A stretch of 64,000 nucleotides of DNA from JALZAH01 sp051000755 (GCA_051000755.1 JBPCNZ010000076.1:6749-70748), one strand, 5' to 3'. Positions 44,666 through 53,391 are shown, numbered from the stretch's first letter. Numbers and translations: made by a program. The notes: a model not told the origin generated them from the letters alone.

Positions 44666-44979
44666 GAGTCTGGAGTACCGCTGGAGGTCGCCCACCGACG
44701 GACGTCGGCATGTGCCGGGTCGTTGCCCGGAAACCGACGTCCGAGGGCATTCCGAACGGGGGATCCCTTGAGGACCGGTTCACCGTGGGTGACGGAGCTG
44801 TGAACCTTGAGGCCCGACCTCCAGTTTGGTTATCTCATCGCTCTTCGACGGTTGTGAGAGCTTCCAGGATCGGTAATCCACACCTTTAGGCACAGGCTGT
44901 GGACGAGGGGAAGGGGAACAGAGCCTCTAGGACCGATAGGGCTGACCTCCACCCAGGATCAAGAGAAACGACCCTGAGA
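44666..44979. other. trxA-parB intergenic region with hairpins and DnaA-box-like sites
   Basis: A 314-bp gap between convergent genes. It holds a nested hairpin at 44699-44743 (10-bp outer stem CGGACGTCGG, inner CCGGG/CCCGG), a second at 44777-44806 (GGTTCAC/GTGAACC), and two DnaA-box-like 9-mers at 44874-44882 (TAATCCACA) and 44898-44906 (reverse TCGTCCACA), each one mismatch from a known consensus. The first hairpin may end the trxBA transcript. Confidence 0.55.
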
Positions 44980-45888
44980 TTACGCACCGAAGGGTTTTCT
45001 GGTCTGGTCCAGCTTGGGTTCGGTCATGGCCCGGTAGATCCGTTCGAGATCCTCCAAGGTAGCAAAGTCGATCGTGACACGACCTTTCCTCGATCCGAGA
45101 TCGACCTTGACCCGCGTATCGAGGTGGCTCGAGAGCAGATCCTCGAGCTCGAGGACGCCAGGAGGGCGAAGCTTGCCCGTGGCCCGGGGCCGGCCCCGCT
45201 CGGGGCGGTGATGGCTCTCGGTTCGGGCCCGCACCGCCTCCTCGACGGCGCGCACCGAAAGCTGTTCGGTGACGGCCCGGCGGGCCAACGCCTCTTGGAA
45301 ATTGCGATCCGGGGTCCCCAACAGGGCGCGAGCGTGGCCGGCGGAGAGCTGCCCCTCCGCTACCAGCTTCTGAGCCGCCGGCGGCAGTTGGAACAGGCGG
45401 AGGGTGTTGCTGATGGTCGCCCGGCTGCGCCCCACCCGGGTGGCCAGGGCGTCGTGGGTGAGCCCGAACTCGTCGATGAGCGAGTGGTAGGCGGCGGCCT
45501 CCTCCAGGGGGTTGAGATCCTGGCGGTGCAGGTTCTCCACCAGGGCCTGCTCCATGCTGGCCATCTCCGACGCTGACCGGACGATCGCCGGGATCGTCGG
45601 TAGACCCGCCCGCTTGGCCGCCCGCCACCGGCGCTCACCAGCGATGAGCTCATAGGCGCTGGTCCCTTCGGCGGCACGCACCAGGATGGGCTGGAGGACA
45701 CCGAGCTCCCGGATCGACGCCGTCAGGGTGACGAGGGACTCCTCGTCGAAGTGATTGCGGGGCTGATGACTGTTCGGCCGGATATCCGTGACGGGGATGT
45801 CCACGAACGTGGCCGTCCTGTCCCCCACCATCTCGCTGGGGATCAGCGCTCCCAGGCCTCTACCCAACCCGCTGCGACGTGCCACCAC
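44980..45888 (-). CDS. parB: Chromosome partitioning protein ParB
   Basis: 302 residues. RSGLGRGLGALIP start; the CTP/parS-binding domain has IRPNSHQPRNHFDEESL, ELIAGERRWRAAKRAG (GERRxRA box) and ENLHRQDLNPLEEA; the helix-turn-helix includes GRSRATISNTLRLF. The C-terminal part is for dimerisation. It binds the parS sites upstream of parA and overlaps the end of parA by 29 bp. AAGGAGGTGA precedes the start. Confidence 0.96.
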   Translation of the reverse strand: MVARRSGLGRGLGALIPSEMVGDRTATFVDIPVTDIRPNSHQPRNHFDEESLVTLTASIRELGVLQPILVRAAEGTSAYELIAGERRWRAAKRAGLPTIPAIVRSASEMASMEQALVENLHRQDLNPLEEAAAYHSLIDEFGLTHDALATRVGRSRATISNTLRLFQLPPAAQKLVAEGQLSAGHARALLGTPDRNFQEALARRAVTEQLSVRAVEEAVRARTESHHRPERGRPRATGKLRPPGVLELEDLLSSHLDTRVKVDLGSRKGRVTIDFATLEDLERIYRAMTEPKLDQTRKPFGA

Positions 45889-46975
45889 TCACCTCCTTGG
45901 CCAGTTCCCTGTAGGCGATCGAACCTCGTGACGAGGAATCGAACACGATGATCGGCTGCCCGAACGACGGAGCCTCGGAGAGGCGGACCGTCCGGGGGAC
46001 GACGTTGCGGCACACCCGAGCGCCGAAATGCTCCCGTACTTCGTGGACGACCTGCTCGGCCAAGCGGGTGCGGGCGTCGTACATGGTGAGGATGATGGTG
46101 CTCAGCTCCAACGGGCCGTTGAGGTTGGCCTGGACCATCCCCACGTTGCGGAGCAGCTGACTGAGGCCCTCGAGGGCGTAGTACTCGCACTGGATGGGGA
46201 CGGCCACCTCGCCGGCGGCGGCCAGGCCGTTGATGGTGAGCAGCCCCAGGGACGGGGGGCAGTCGATGAGGATGAAGTCGTAGTCCTCCCGGATGCTGTC
46301 GAGTGCCCGCCGGAGGCGCAGCTCTCGGCTGAACACGGGGACCAGTTCGATCTCGGCACCGGCCAGGTCGATGGTGGCGGGCATCACGAACAGGTTGCGC
46401 AGCGTCGTCGGCTCGATGACATCCTCGGGGGGGACATCGTGGAGGATGACGTCGTAGATGGACGATTCCAGGCTCCGAGCGTTGATGCCCAGGCCGGTGG
46501 TGGCATTGCCCTGGGGATCCAGGTCCACCACCAGCACCCGGTAGTGCAGCTCGGCCAGGGCCGCGCCCAGATTGACGGCCGTGGTCGTCTTGCCGACGCC
46601 GCCCTTCTGGTTGGCGATGGCAATGATCCTCGGGAGGGGGTGACTGGTGCCCGGATGGGGCGCCCGGGGGGAGGTTCGGGACCCCGGCCCGGGGGCTGTT
46701 GGAGGATCCGTGGCAACCGCGGGGCCGCCCACGCCTAGCAGGGCGTCGGCGATGCGTCCCTCGGGCGAGCGGGGATCGGTGAACAGGTCGGCCGCCCCGC
46801 CGTTGGCGGCGGCCCCCGCCGTCGGCTCCGTGCCCTGTAGTTCGTCCGACTCGCCCGCCTCGACGAGTTCGGGGGATTGGGTCGGCCCCGTGCCCGGGGA
46901 TTCCGGCCGTTCCTCGATACGTAACTGTTGGAAGATGGAGGCAGCGCGGGCTCGCAGCTCCTCAGGGTCCGTCAC
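45860..46975 (-). CDS. parA: Chromosome partitioning ATPase ParA
   Basis: 371 residues from GTG 46975. The deviant Walker A ANQKGGVGKTTTAVNLGAAL begins near residue 120; VVDLDPQGNATTGLG and LIDCPPSLGLLTINGL follow. The first ~110 residues are an acidic Pro/Ala/Gly-rich extension, longer than in most ParA proteins (about 30-60 residues). The frame stays open to 47725 but that stretch carries the parS sites and repeats and does not look like protein. ParA drives segregation of ParB-parS complexes. Confidence 0.95.
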   Translation of the reverse strand: MTDPEELRARAASIFQQLRIEERPESPGTGPTQSPELVEAGESDELQGTEPTAGAAANGGAADLFTDPRSPEGRIADALLGVGGPAVATDPPTAPGPGSRTSPRAPHPGTSHPLPRIIAIANQKGGVGKTTTAVNLGAALAELHYRVLVVDLDPQGNATTGLGINARSLESSIYDVILHDVPPEDVIEPTTLRNLFVMPATIDLAGAEIELVPVFSRELRLRRALDSIREDYDFILIDCPPSLGLLTINGLAAAGEVAVPIQCEYYALEGLSQLLRNVGMVQANLNGPLELSTIILTMYDARTRLAEQVVHEVREHFGARVCRNVVPRTVRLSEAPSFGQPIIVFDSSSRGSIAYRELAKEVSGGTSQRVG

Positions 46976-47093
46976 CCTGCCCACCTTGGTCGAGAGTTGG
47001 CGGCAAAGCAAGTACCCTTGCCCAGAACTTGAGGGTTTGCGCGTGAGGCGGCCGGGTTTGTGCTTAAACGGGTCCCCGTTCTTGCCCTCCCCG

Positions 47094-47109
47094 TGTTTCA
47101 CGTGGAACA
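47094..47109. promoter_or_regulatory. parS: parS site 1
   Basis: TGTTTCACGTGGAACA, one mismatch to the consensus palindrome TGTTTCACGTGAAACA. 119 bp upstream of parA. Confidence 0.92.
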
Positions 47110-47206
47110 GGCGGAGCCGCGGGCAGGCCCTTCGGCGATCACGAGAGACGGAGCCGTCCGCGTGCCACAGGGGCGGTGTCGGTCGGGGTGTCGTCGGGCG
47201 GGCGTC

Positions 47207-47221
47207 GGGTGGGTGGGTGGG
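47207..47221 (+). other. Perfect (GGGT)3GGG G-quadruplex motif
   Basis: Four G3 tracts with single-T loops, GGGTGGGTGGGTGGG, within a longer G-rich belt (47171-47243). This type forms very stable parallel quadruplexes in vitro. It sits between the two parS sites on the template strand of the parA leader. Confidence 0.75.
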
Positions 47222-47361
47222 TCGGGTGTCGGGCGGGTGGGGGCGCCACCGGTGTGGCCGTCCGGGGTCCCACAAGGCGACGCTCATCAACTGAGTGTCG
47301 CTGAGGGAAGGGATGTGTCCCCCCGCGACACTGGGTCGCGCAAGGGTCACCGTGTTCGGTC

Positions 47362-47450
47362 GGGCGTCACGGGTGCGCGCCGCGGGCGTCACGGGGGCGG
47401 CGCCGCGAGCGTCACTGGGACCGCGCCGCGTCACGGTGTTGGTCGGCGTG
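47362..47450. repeat. 22-23-bp imperfect tandem repeats between the parS sites
   Basis: Units start at 47362, 47384 and 47407 (GGCGTCACGGG...CGCCGC pattern), with a partial fourth from 47430. Non-coding. Together with the parS sites and quadruplex motif they account for most of the 607-bp gap 46976-47582. Confidence 0.65.
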
Positions 47451-47484
47451 GCGCGACGAGAGGGCATGGTGGACGTGCGCCAAG

Positions 47485-47500
47485 CGTTCCACGTGAAACA
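47485..47500. promoter_or_regulatory. parS: parS site 2
   Basis: CGTTCCACGTGAAACA, two mismatches to the parS palindrome, 391 bp from site 1 and just past the 3' end of rsmG. Confidence 0.85.
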
Positions 47501-47582
47501 TGGGGCCGGCGGTGCCGCCGTCCGGCGGGGGAGGCCCGGCGCCGTGGGCCGCCCCGCCCCGTCCGGCCCCCCGCCGGCCTTG

Positions 47583-48233
47583 TCAGAACAGGGGCTGCTT
47601 GGCGGGTACCCCCACCCGACGGGGATAGCGCTCGGGGCACGCTGTCTGCTGGCGGAACACTTGAAAGGCGACAGGATCGACGACGGCCCGGTGCCGGACC
47701 AGACCGACGGTGGCCAGGCCTTCATCCGGCCACCGATGGTCGTCGCCCCCAGGAGGGTCCGTCACGACCAGATGGCCACCCGGGCGCAGGAACGGGGCGG
47801 CGCACTCAGCGGTGACCGCCGGCGGTCCGAACCCCCGGGCCACGACCAGCGGGCAGCGATGGCGCAGTGGGCCCCGACCGGCCCGTTCGGCCCGGGCCCC
47901 GAGGACGCTGACCCGCTGCGCCCATCCCAGCCGGGCCACGGCATCGTGGAGGAAGGCGGCTCGCAGGTCCCGCCCGTCGAGGAGCAACCAGGTCGTTCCT
48001 GGCCAGGCAGCGGCCATGACCAGACCGGGGAGGCCGCCCCCGCTGCCCAGGTCGACGATGGTTCCCGCTGCAGGCGGATCGATCGCGTCGCACAGGGCCA
48101 AGCTTCGATCGATCTGGGGATCGATCGGGCCCGGGCCCAGATGGCCGTAGTGACGCGCGTCCGCCAGGACCTCGCTGAGGGCCTGGCGGACGTCACCTTC
48201 GATCTGGGCGGTCACGAGCACCGGGGAGGACAC
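47583..48233 (-). CDS. rsmG: 16S rRNA (guanine527-N7)-methyltransferase
   Basis: 216 residues. Motif I IVDLGSGGGLPGLVMAAAWP is the RsmG signature, followed by LLLDGRDLRAAFL and VVARGFGPP. It methylates G527 of 16S rRNA. Normal length, ending PAKQPLF. In the conserved rpmH-rnpA-yidD-yidC-jag-rsmG-parA-parB order. Confidence 0.95.
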   Translation of the reverse strand: MSSPVLVTAQIEGDVRQALSEVLADARHYGHLGPGPIDPQIDRSLALCDAIDPPAAGTIVDLGSGGGLPGLVMAAAWPGTTWLLLDGRDLRAAFLHDAVARLGWAQRVSVLGARAERAGRGPLRHRCPLVVARGFGPPAVTAECAAPFLRPGGHLVVTDPPGGDDHRWPDEGLATVGLVRHRAVVDPVAFQVFRQQTACPERYPRRVGVPAKQPLF

Positions 48234-48254
48234 CCCGGAAGGTGAGCCGGTCGG

Positions 48255-49319
48255 TCAGTCGCTTTGAGGGAGGATGACGACCCGGCGGGCCGCGTCCTCG
48301 CCCTCTGATGCGGTGCTGACTCCTTCGACATCGGTCAGGGCGTCATGGACGACCTTGCGGTCGGGGGCGCTCATCGGCTCGAGGGCCTTGCGGGCGCCGC
48401 TGCTCCTGACCTCCTCGGCGACCTGGCGGGCGAACCGGCTGAGGGCCTCGGAGCGCTTCTGGCGGTACCCGCTCACGTCCACGTGGATGCGACCGTTGCT
48501 GGCACCGGTCTTGCGCTGCACCACCGTCCGGGTGAGGTCCTGGAGGGCCAGCAGGGTTGCGCCCTTGGGTCCGATCAGCATGCCGAGGTCCTCGCCGGTG
48601 AGGGCCAGGTCCAGCGTGTCGTCGTCGGGTTGGCTGCTGGCGATGTTCGCCGAGACGCCGAACTCCTGTACCAGCCCGTGGAGGAACTCCTCGGCTACCC
48701 TGCTCTGCTCGTCCAAGGACACGTCCACCTCGTTACCTTCCCCTCTGCTTGCTTTGCGTTCGGTCTGGTTCGGCTTCGAACCCCGGTCGTCCTGCCGGTC
48801 GGATTGTGCGGCCGGGGCGGCGGAGGCGGCCGGGGCGGCGGAGGCGGCCGGGGCGCGCCGAGCCGGGTTCCGTTTCGGGCTGCCGGTGGTTGCCTCGCCG
48901 GGCTGGGCCCGGTCGTCGGCGTCGTCGCTGGCAGTCGTGGTCACGCCATTGGCTCCGGCGCCCTTGGCCGGACTCTTGGCGGCCCGGGAACGCGGCCGGG
49001 GGGCAGGGTCCCTCGGCTCGTCGCCAACTTCCGCCTCGGGCTCATCGGTTGCCGTTACCGCATCGCTCGACGCCGTTTCGCCCTTGGGACCGGACCCCTT
49101 GGCGTTGCGCCCCCGCCGCCGGCGCTCGTCCTTGGCGCGCGGCGCCACCGGCCGGACTCGGGCCCGAACCCGGCCCTCGGAGCGCAACCGTCCAAACAGC
49201 CCATTTCTCGGTTCCTCGAGGACCTCGAACTCGGCGTCCTGCTCGTCGACGCCGAGCTCGTCGAGGGCCGCCTCCTTGGCGTCCTCGATGGTACGACCTG
49301 TGGTCTCTACCCATTCCAT
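48255..49319 (-). CDS. jag: Jag/KhpB RNA-binding protein
   Basis: 354 residues. Jag-N at 1-55 (MEWVETTGRTIEDAKEAALDELGV), a long charged Ala/Arg/Glu linker to about 200, a KH domain (LGMLIGPKGATLLALQDLTRTV) and an R3H domain (RRSEALSRFARQVAEEV-like helix then SAPDRKVVHDAL). It starts 2 bp after the yidC stop. In other bacteria KhpB binds RNA and affects cell division and wall synthesis. Confidence 0.93.
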   Translation of the reverse strand: MEWVETTGRTIEDAKEAALDELGVDEQDAEFEVLEEPRNGLFGRLRSEGRVRARVRPVAPRAKDERRRRGRNAKGSGPKGETASSDAVTATDEPEAEVGDEPRDPAPRPRSRAAKSPAKGAGANGVTTTASDDADDRAQPGEATTGSPKRNPARRAPAASAAPAASAAPAAQSDRQDDRGSKPNQTERKASRGEGNEVDVSLDEQSRVAEEFLHGLVQEFGVSANIASSQPDDDTLDLALTGEDLGMLIGPKGATLLALQDLTRTVVQRKTGASNGRIHVDVSGYRQKRSEALSRFARQVAEEVRSSGARKALEPMSAPDRKVVHDALTDVEGVSTASEGEDAARRVVILPQSD

Positions 49320-49321
49320 GC

Positions 49322-50758
49322 TCAGCGACCTCGGCGTTTCCTGTTGGTGCCCCCGCGTGCACCCGTCCGGCCGGCGCTGCCGCCGGTGCGGGGCCTGGCC
49401 TCCCGGCCGGCGCCGTCGGCTGGGCGGCCGCCGCCGCCGTTGGCTCCGTTGGCTCCATTCGCACCGTTGGCACCGTTGCCGCCGTTGGCCTTGACCTGGG
49501 CTGCGGGCTTGCCGCCTCCGGGCCGGGGCTGGTTGCCCTGCTTGGCCTTGTTGCCGGTGCTGGCTCCGTTGGTCTTACCGGCGGTGGCCTGGGCCTGACC
49601 GTTGGGTCGGGCAGCGCCATTGGGCCGGGCGGCGCCGTTGGGCTGCTTGGCGGGACCGCCCTGCTTGGCCGATCCGCCCGCCTTGGCCGACGGGGCAGGT
49701 TTGCCCGACGGGGCCGGTTTGGCCGACGGGGCCGTCTTGCCCGAGGCGGCCGCTCCGCCGCTCGCTGCCTTGCGCTGCTCGGCCAGCTCCTGCTGCTTGG
49801 CCAGCAGGGTCTGGAACCGGCTGCGCGATGCCGGAGGTTTCGCCGGCTGTTTGGCCGCGGCCTTGCTCGGGCGGGGCTTCCCCTTATCCTCGGCGTCGAT
49901 CTCGTTGGTGTGGGCCTCGACCTCGATGACCTCCTGGGCCACCAGAGCCTTCACCTTGGGGTCGAAGCGGTACATGGCGGTCTGCTGGATGATCCGGCAC
50001 ACGTTGGACATTCCGTAGTACAGGACCACACCGGCAGGGAAGCCGATGCAGAACACGCCGAAGACCAGCGGCAGGAACTTCATCAGCTTGGCCTGGGGGT
50101 TGTTGGCCGCCGCCGGGTTGCGGGACATCATCTGCGCCGTCTGGGCGTACTGGCTGCCGATCATGATCAGCAGGAGGACGAAGAACGGGATGGCGGCGAA
50201 GAACGACGAGTGGGGGCTGAGCGCCTTCTTGGCCAGATCCATGCCGAAGGCGTTGAGGTGCCCGTGGGCGGCCACGATGTCGGCGTACATCTTGGTGTGT
50301 ATCGACAGGTACTGGGGGGTGGAGTGGATGACGCCGTTGACGGTGGTCGTATGGCTGAGCCCGTCGATGACCCGAAAGAGAGCGAAGAACACCGGCAGGG
50401 GCAGGATGGAAGGCAGGCAGCTGCCGAACGGGCTGACGTTGTGCTCTTTGAACAGCTCCATCTGGGCCTGGGCGAACGCCTGGCGGTCGTTCTTGTGCTG
50501 CTCCTGGAGCTTCTTCAGCTGCGGTTGCAGCTTCTGCATGGCCAACATGGACCGGGTGGTCTTGAGGGTCAGGGGCGAGATGATGACCATCCACACCACG
50601 GCCAGGATCAGGATGGCGATGCCGTAGTTGGGGACGATGCTGTAGAAGAAGGCCAGCACCGACGCGATGGGCTTGGCGATCGGGTTGATGATGCCGCTGC
50701 CGAAGCCACTGCTGCTGTTGCTGGTGGTGGCGGCGAGGGTCGCGACCAGGTGGGACAT
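49322..50758 (-). CDS. yidC: Membrane protein insertase YidC
   Basis: 478 residues. Helices with the conserved features of the YidC core: YGIAILILAVVWMVIISPLTLKTTRSMLAMQKLQPQLKKLQ, the SPFGSCLPSILPLPVFFALFRVI stretch, and GFPAGVVLYYGMSNVCRIIQQ. A cytoplasmic tail of about 180 residues is rich in Ala, Pro, Gly and Lys with NGA repeats and may bind ribosomes. ATG 50758 has GAGG upstream; an in-frame ATG at 50803 would overlap yidD. Confidence 0.95.
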   Translation of the reverse strand: MSHLVATLAATTSNSSSGFGSGIINPIAKPIASVLAFFYSIVPNYGIAILILAVVWMVIISPLTLKTTRSMLAMQKLQPQLKKLQEQHKNDRQAFAQAQMELFKEHNVSPFGSCLPSILPLPVFFALFRVIDGLSHTTTVNGVIHSTPQYLSIHTKMYADIVAAHGHLNAFGMDLAKKALSPHSSFFAAIPFFVLLLIMIGSQYAQTAQMMSRNPAAANNPQAKLMKFLPLVFGVFCIGFPAGVVLYYGMSNVCRIIQQTAMYRFDPKVKALVAQEVIEVEAHTNEIDAEDKGKPRPSKAAAKQPAKPPASRSRFQTLLAKQQELAEQRKAASGGAAASGKTAPSAKPAPSGKPAPSAKAGGSAKQGGPAKQPNGAARPNGAARPNGQAQATAGKTNGASTGNKAKQGNQPRPGGGKPAAQVKANGGNGANGANGANGANGGGGRPADGAGREARPRTGGSAGRTGARGGTNRKRRGR

Positions 50759-50768
50759 CACTGAAGCC

Positions 50769-51008
50769 TCATTCCGGAACGGGATCGGCCCCGAAGGACC
50801 CAAACGGATGGCACCGGCCGAGCCGGCGAACGGTCAGGCCGAGCCCGCGGACCACGCCGTGACGGGCCAGAGCCTGAGCGGCGTATTCGGAGCAGGTGGG
50901 GGTGAACCGGCAGGGGGAGACATGACCGGCTCGGCCCAGTTGGTAGACCCGGATCAAGCCGACGACCACCCGGGTCGACCGCGGTGAGGGCGAGACCATC
51001 GCATGCAT
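50769..51008 (-). CDS. yidD: Membrane protein insertion efficiency factor YidD
   Basis: 79 residues. LIRVYQLGRAGHVSPCRFTPTCSEYAAQALARHG carries the invariant CRxxPTCS core. The ATG at 51008 shares its A with the rnpA TGA stop (TGATG). YidD assists YidC, encoded 10 bp downstream. Confidence 0.93.
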   Translation of the reverse strand: MHAMVSPSPRSTRVVVGLIRVYQLGRAGHVSPCRFTPTCSEYAAQALARHGVVRGLGLTVRRLGRCHPFGSFGADPVPE

Positions 51009-51391
51009 CAGCGACGCGCCCGTACCTGACCTGCAGGGCGGACCCGGGTGGAGCTGGCTATCGCTTGTGACACCATGGTTCGAAGCTCGTCGTAGGGAGA
51101 GAGGGCGGCGGGGGGGCCGGCGCCGATGAGAAATGCACCGGGGGGCAGCGTAGGGGCGACCTCCCGGACAATCATGCGAAGCCGGCGCCGTAGCCGGTTC
51201 CGGACAACGGCGGGACCAACACGCTTTCCGATGGCAAAGGCCACGCGAGGAGGCTCCGTCGGCTGCCCTGGGACCCACGATACCGTGATCGGGCCCGCCC
51301 GACCACGGCGCCCCTTGCCGAAGGCGTCGAAGGTGGCTTGGCCCTGGACCCGCCAGATGGTGTGACGCCCCGTCACGGAGGGCTGGATCAC
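51008..51391 (-). CDS. rnpA: Ribonuclease P protein component
   Basis: 127 residues. PPRVAFAIGKRVGPAVVRNRLRRRLRMIVRE is the RnpA RNA-binding signature. It matures tRNA 5' ends with the P RNA. It lies between rpmH and yidD on the same strand. Confidence 0.95.
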   Translation of the reverse strand: MIQPSVTGRHTIWRVQGQATFDAFGKGRRGRAGPITVSWVPGQPTEPPRVAFAIGKRVGPAVVRNRLRRRLRMIVREVAPTLPPGAFLIGAGPPAALSPYDELRTMVSQAIASSTRVRPAGQVRARR

Positions 51392-51464
51392 GGGAGGAAG
51401 TGGTCATAAGAGGGGCCCCCGTCGTTCGGGGTCGCCGACGAGGAGGCTGCGACGATCGGCGGTG

Positions 51465-51599
51465 CTAGGCCGAGAGCCGCTTGCGGCCCTTGAGCCGTCG
51501 CGACTTGATGATCGCCTGCCCGGCGCGATCCGACATCCGGTGCCGGAAGCCGTGGCGCTTGGCCCGCTTCCGGTTGTTGGGCTGGAATGTGCGCTTCAC
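51465..51599 (-). CDS. rpmH: 50S ribosomal protein L34
   Basis: 44 residues: VKRTFQPNNRKRAKRHGFRHRMSDRAGQAIIKSRRLKGRKRLSA pattern, full length. GTG 51599 preceded by GAGGAG; the upstream extension of the frame is not L34. In most actinobacteria dnaA is its divergent neighbour; here a CPBP gene is. Confidence 0.97.
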   Translation of the reverse strand: MKRTFQPNNRKRAKRHGFRHRMSDRAGQAIIKSRRLKGRKRLSA

Positions 51600-51733
51600 C
51601 TCTGGTCTCCTCGGTGCGATCGTCGACCCTGGCCAAGCGGCGGGGGTCCCCACCGAGGGTGGCCAACCTTTGGCCGGTGCACAGTGGCGCCGGCCGCGTC
51701 GGTCCTGGGGACAACGTGTCCCACGGCCGAGCG

Positions 51734-51739
51734 ATCCTA
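51734..51739 (-). promoter_or_regulatory. Possible -10 of the rpmH operon
   Basis: TAGGAT on the minus strand about 135 nt before rpmH. A DnaA-box-like 9-mer (51706-51714, TTGTCCCCA) lies just downstream. Weak evidence. Confidence 0.3.
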
Positions 51740-51817
51740 TGCCACCTCGGGTCCGACCGCCAGACGCGGTCAGCGAGCCGACCGGCGGGTGCCACCTGCG
51801 GCTGTGACGACCGGAAG

Positions 51818-51823
51818 TAGCCT
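51818..51823 (+). promoter_or_regulatory. -10-like element, leaderless CPBP gene
   Basis: TAGCCT, 7 nt before GTG 51831. Confidence 0.5.
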
Positions 51824-51830
51824 CGTCGCG

Positions 51831-52574
51831 GTGACCGCATCCGGGCCGCCGCCACCGTCGGGGGACCTCGACCCGACCTCACCGGCGTTGCGCGGCCCCG
51901 GCCTGGCGGGCCTCTCGGCCATCGCCTTCCTGGCCGGAGGAGCGGTGCTGGGCTCCGTCCTGGCCGGCCTGGTGGCGGCGGCGACCGGGTCGACGACGGG
52001 ATCGGGTACCACCCTCGCCGGCGAGATCGGTCTGTGGTCGGGCATGGCGGCCGCCGCCGTGTTCGTGTCCCGTCACTTCGGGACGAGATCGCTGAGGAAC
52101 GACTTCGGCCTGGCCCTCAACTGGCGGGACCTGTGGCCCGGAGTCTGTGCCCTGGGCGTCGGCCTGGTGCTCACCAACCTGGTCGCGGTCGCCTTCTCCG
52201 GCACCCGTTTCGCCGGGAGCAACACCCAGATCATCGCCGGTCAGAAGCACAACGGCCTGGGCTTCGCCGTCATCACCGTCATCGTCGCCGTCGGGGCGCC
52301 GGTGTTCGAGGAACTGTTCTTCCGTGGCGTCCTGCGGACCGCTCTGGCCAGCCGCCTGGGGTCCCACACCGCCGTGTGGATCCAGGCCGGCCTCTTCGGG
52401 TTGGCCCACTACCAACCGGCGGGCGGCTTGGGGAACGTGTCGATCGTCGTCATCGTGGGTTCGCTTGGCGTCGTGCTCGGCTACACGGCCAGAGCCACCA
52501 GGCGTCTCGGGCCCGGCATGATCGCCCACGGCTTGTTCAACTCGATTCAAGTCGCCCTTGTCCTGACGAGCTGA
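51831..52574 (+). CDS. CPBP family intramembrane metalloprotease
   Basis: 247 residues. Several helices, with EELFFRG (EExxxR motif), LFGLAHYQ and MIAHGLFNS giving the CPBP/Abi active site. GTG 51831 follows TAGCCT by 7 nt, which decides it over GTG 51804. Substrate unknown. It occupies the place next to rpmH where dnaA normally lies. Confidence 0.87.
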   Translation: MTASGPPPPSGDLDPTSPALRGPGLAGLSAIAFLAGGAVLGSVLAGLVAAATGSTTGSGTTLAGEIGLWSGMAAAAVFVSRHFGTRSLRNDFGLALNWRDLWPGVCALGVGLVLTNLVAVAFSGTRFAGSNTQIIAGQKHNGLGFAVITVIVAVGAPVFEELFFRGVLRTALASRLGSHTAVWIQAGLFGLAHYQPAGGLGNVSIVVIVGSLGVVLGYTARATRRLGPGMIAHGLFNSIQVALVLTS

Positions 52575-52726
52575 GAGGTTCCTCCCGCATGTGGGCAACT
52601 CCGCCGCCCACACGGCTCAGGTCCTGACAGACGGACCCGGTCCGGCGGCCCCCACAATCCTGAGTGATCTGGTCGACTATCGGGCTCGGAACGGATAACG
52701 TGACCACACGAACCGAAGGAGAACCT

Positions 52727-53362
52727 ATGGCGCTACAACTGGGCGACGAAGCCCCCGATTTCACGGCCGAGACATCCGAAGGGACGGTCTCGTTCCACGA
52801 GTGGCTGGGTGACGGATGGGGAGTGCTGTTCTCCCATCCCAAGGACTTCACGCCCGTGTGCACCACCGAGCTCGGGGCGGTGGCGAAGCTCAAGGACGAG
52901 TTCGCCAAGCGCAACGCCAAGGTCATCGCCATCAGCGTGGACAGCGTCGAGTCCCACAAGGGCTGGATCCCCGACATCAACGAGACCCAGGACACCACGG
53001 TCAACTTCCCGATCATCGCCGACCCCGACCGCAAGGTCGCCGATCTCTACGGGATGATCCACCCCAACGCCGGCGACACCGTCACCGTGCGCTCGGTGTT
53101 CCTTGTCGGGCCCGACAAGAAGGTGAAGCTGATGATCACCTACCCCCAGAGCACCGGCCGCAACTTTGCCGAGATCCTCAGGGTCCTCGACTCCCTGCAG
53201 CTCACCGCCAAGTACCAGGTGTCCACTCCGGCCGACTGGCAGGACGGTGAGGACGTGATCATCGTGCCCGCCGTCTCCGACGAGGCGGCCAAGGACAAGT
53301 TCCCCAAGGGCTGGAACGAGGTCCGCCCCTACCTGCGCCTCACCCCTCAGCCGAACCGCTGA
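52727..53362 (+). CDS. 1-Cys peroxiredoxin (Prx6 type)
   Basis: 211 residues. The peroxidatic Cys45 lies in KDFTPVCTTELG, and there is no other Cys in the protein, so it is a 1-Cys enzyme needing an outside thiol, possibly the thioredoxin encoded here. MIHPNAGDTVTVRSVFLV and NFAEILRVLDSLQLT are Prx6-like. GAAGGAG precedes ATG 52727. Confidence 0.93.
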   Translation: MALQLGDEAPDFTAETSEGTVSFHEWLGDGWGVLFSHPKDFTPVCTTELGAVAKLKDEFAKRNAKVIAISVDSVESHKGWIPDINETQDTTVNFPIIADPDRKVADLYGMIHPNAGDTVTVRSVFLVGPDKKVKLMITYPQSTGRNFAEILRVLDSLQLTAKYQVSTPADWQDGEDVIIVPAVSDEAAKDKFPKGWNEVRPYLRLTPQPNR

Positions 53363-53391
53363 GCGCCCAACTCCCCGAGTCATCCTTGCCG

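Noticed and set aside
46976..47725. Extension of parA to 47725
   Set aside because: This stretch contains both parS sites, the quadruplex motif and repeats, and its translation is not ParA-like.
48345..49598. Plus-strand 417-residue open frame over jag
   Set aside because: Opposite-strand shadow; jag has clear KH and R3H motifs on the minus strand.
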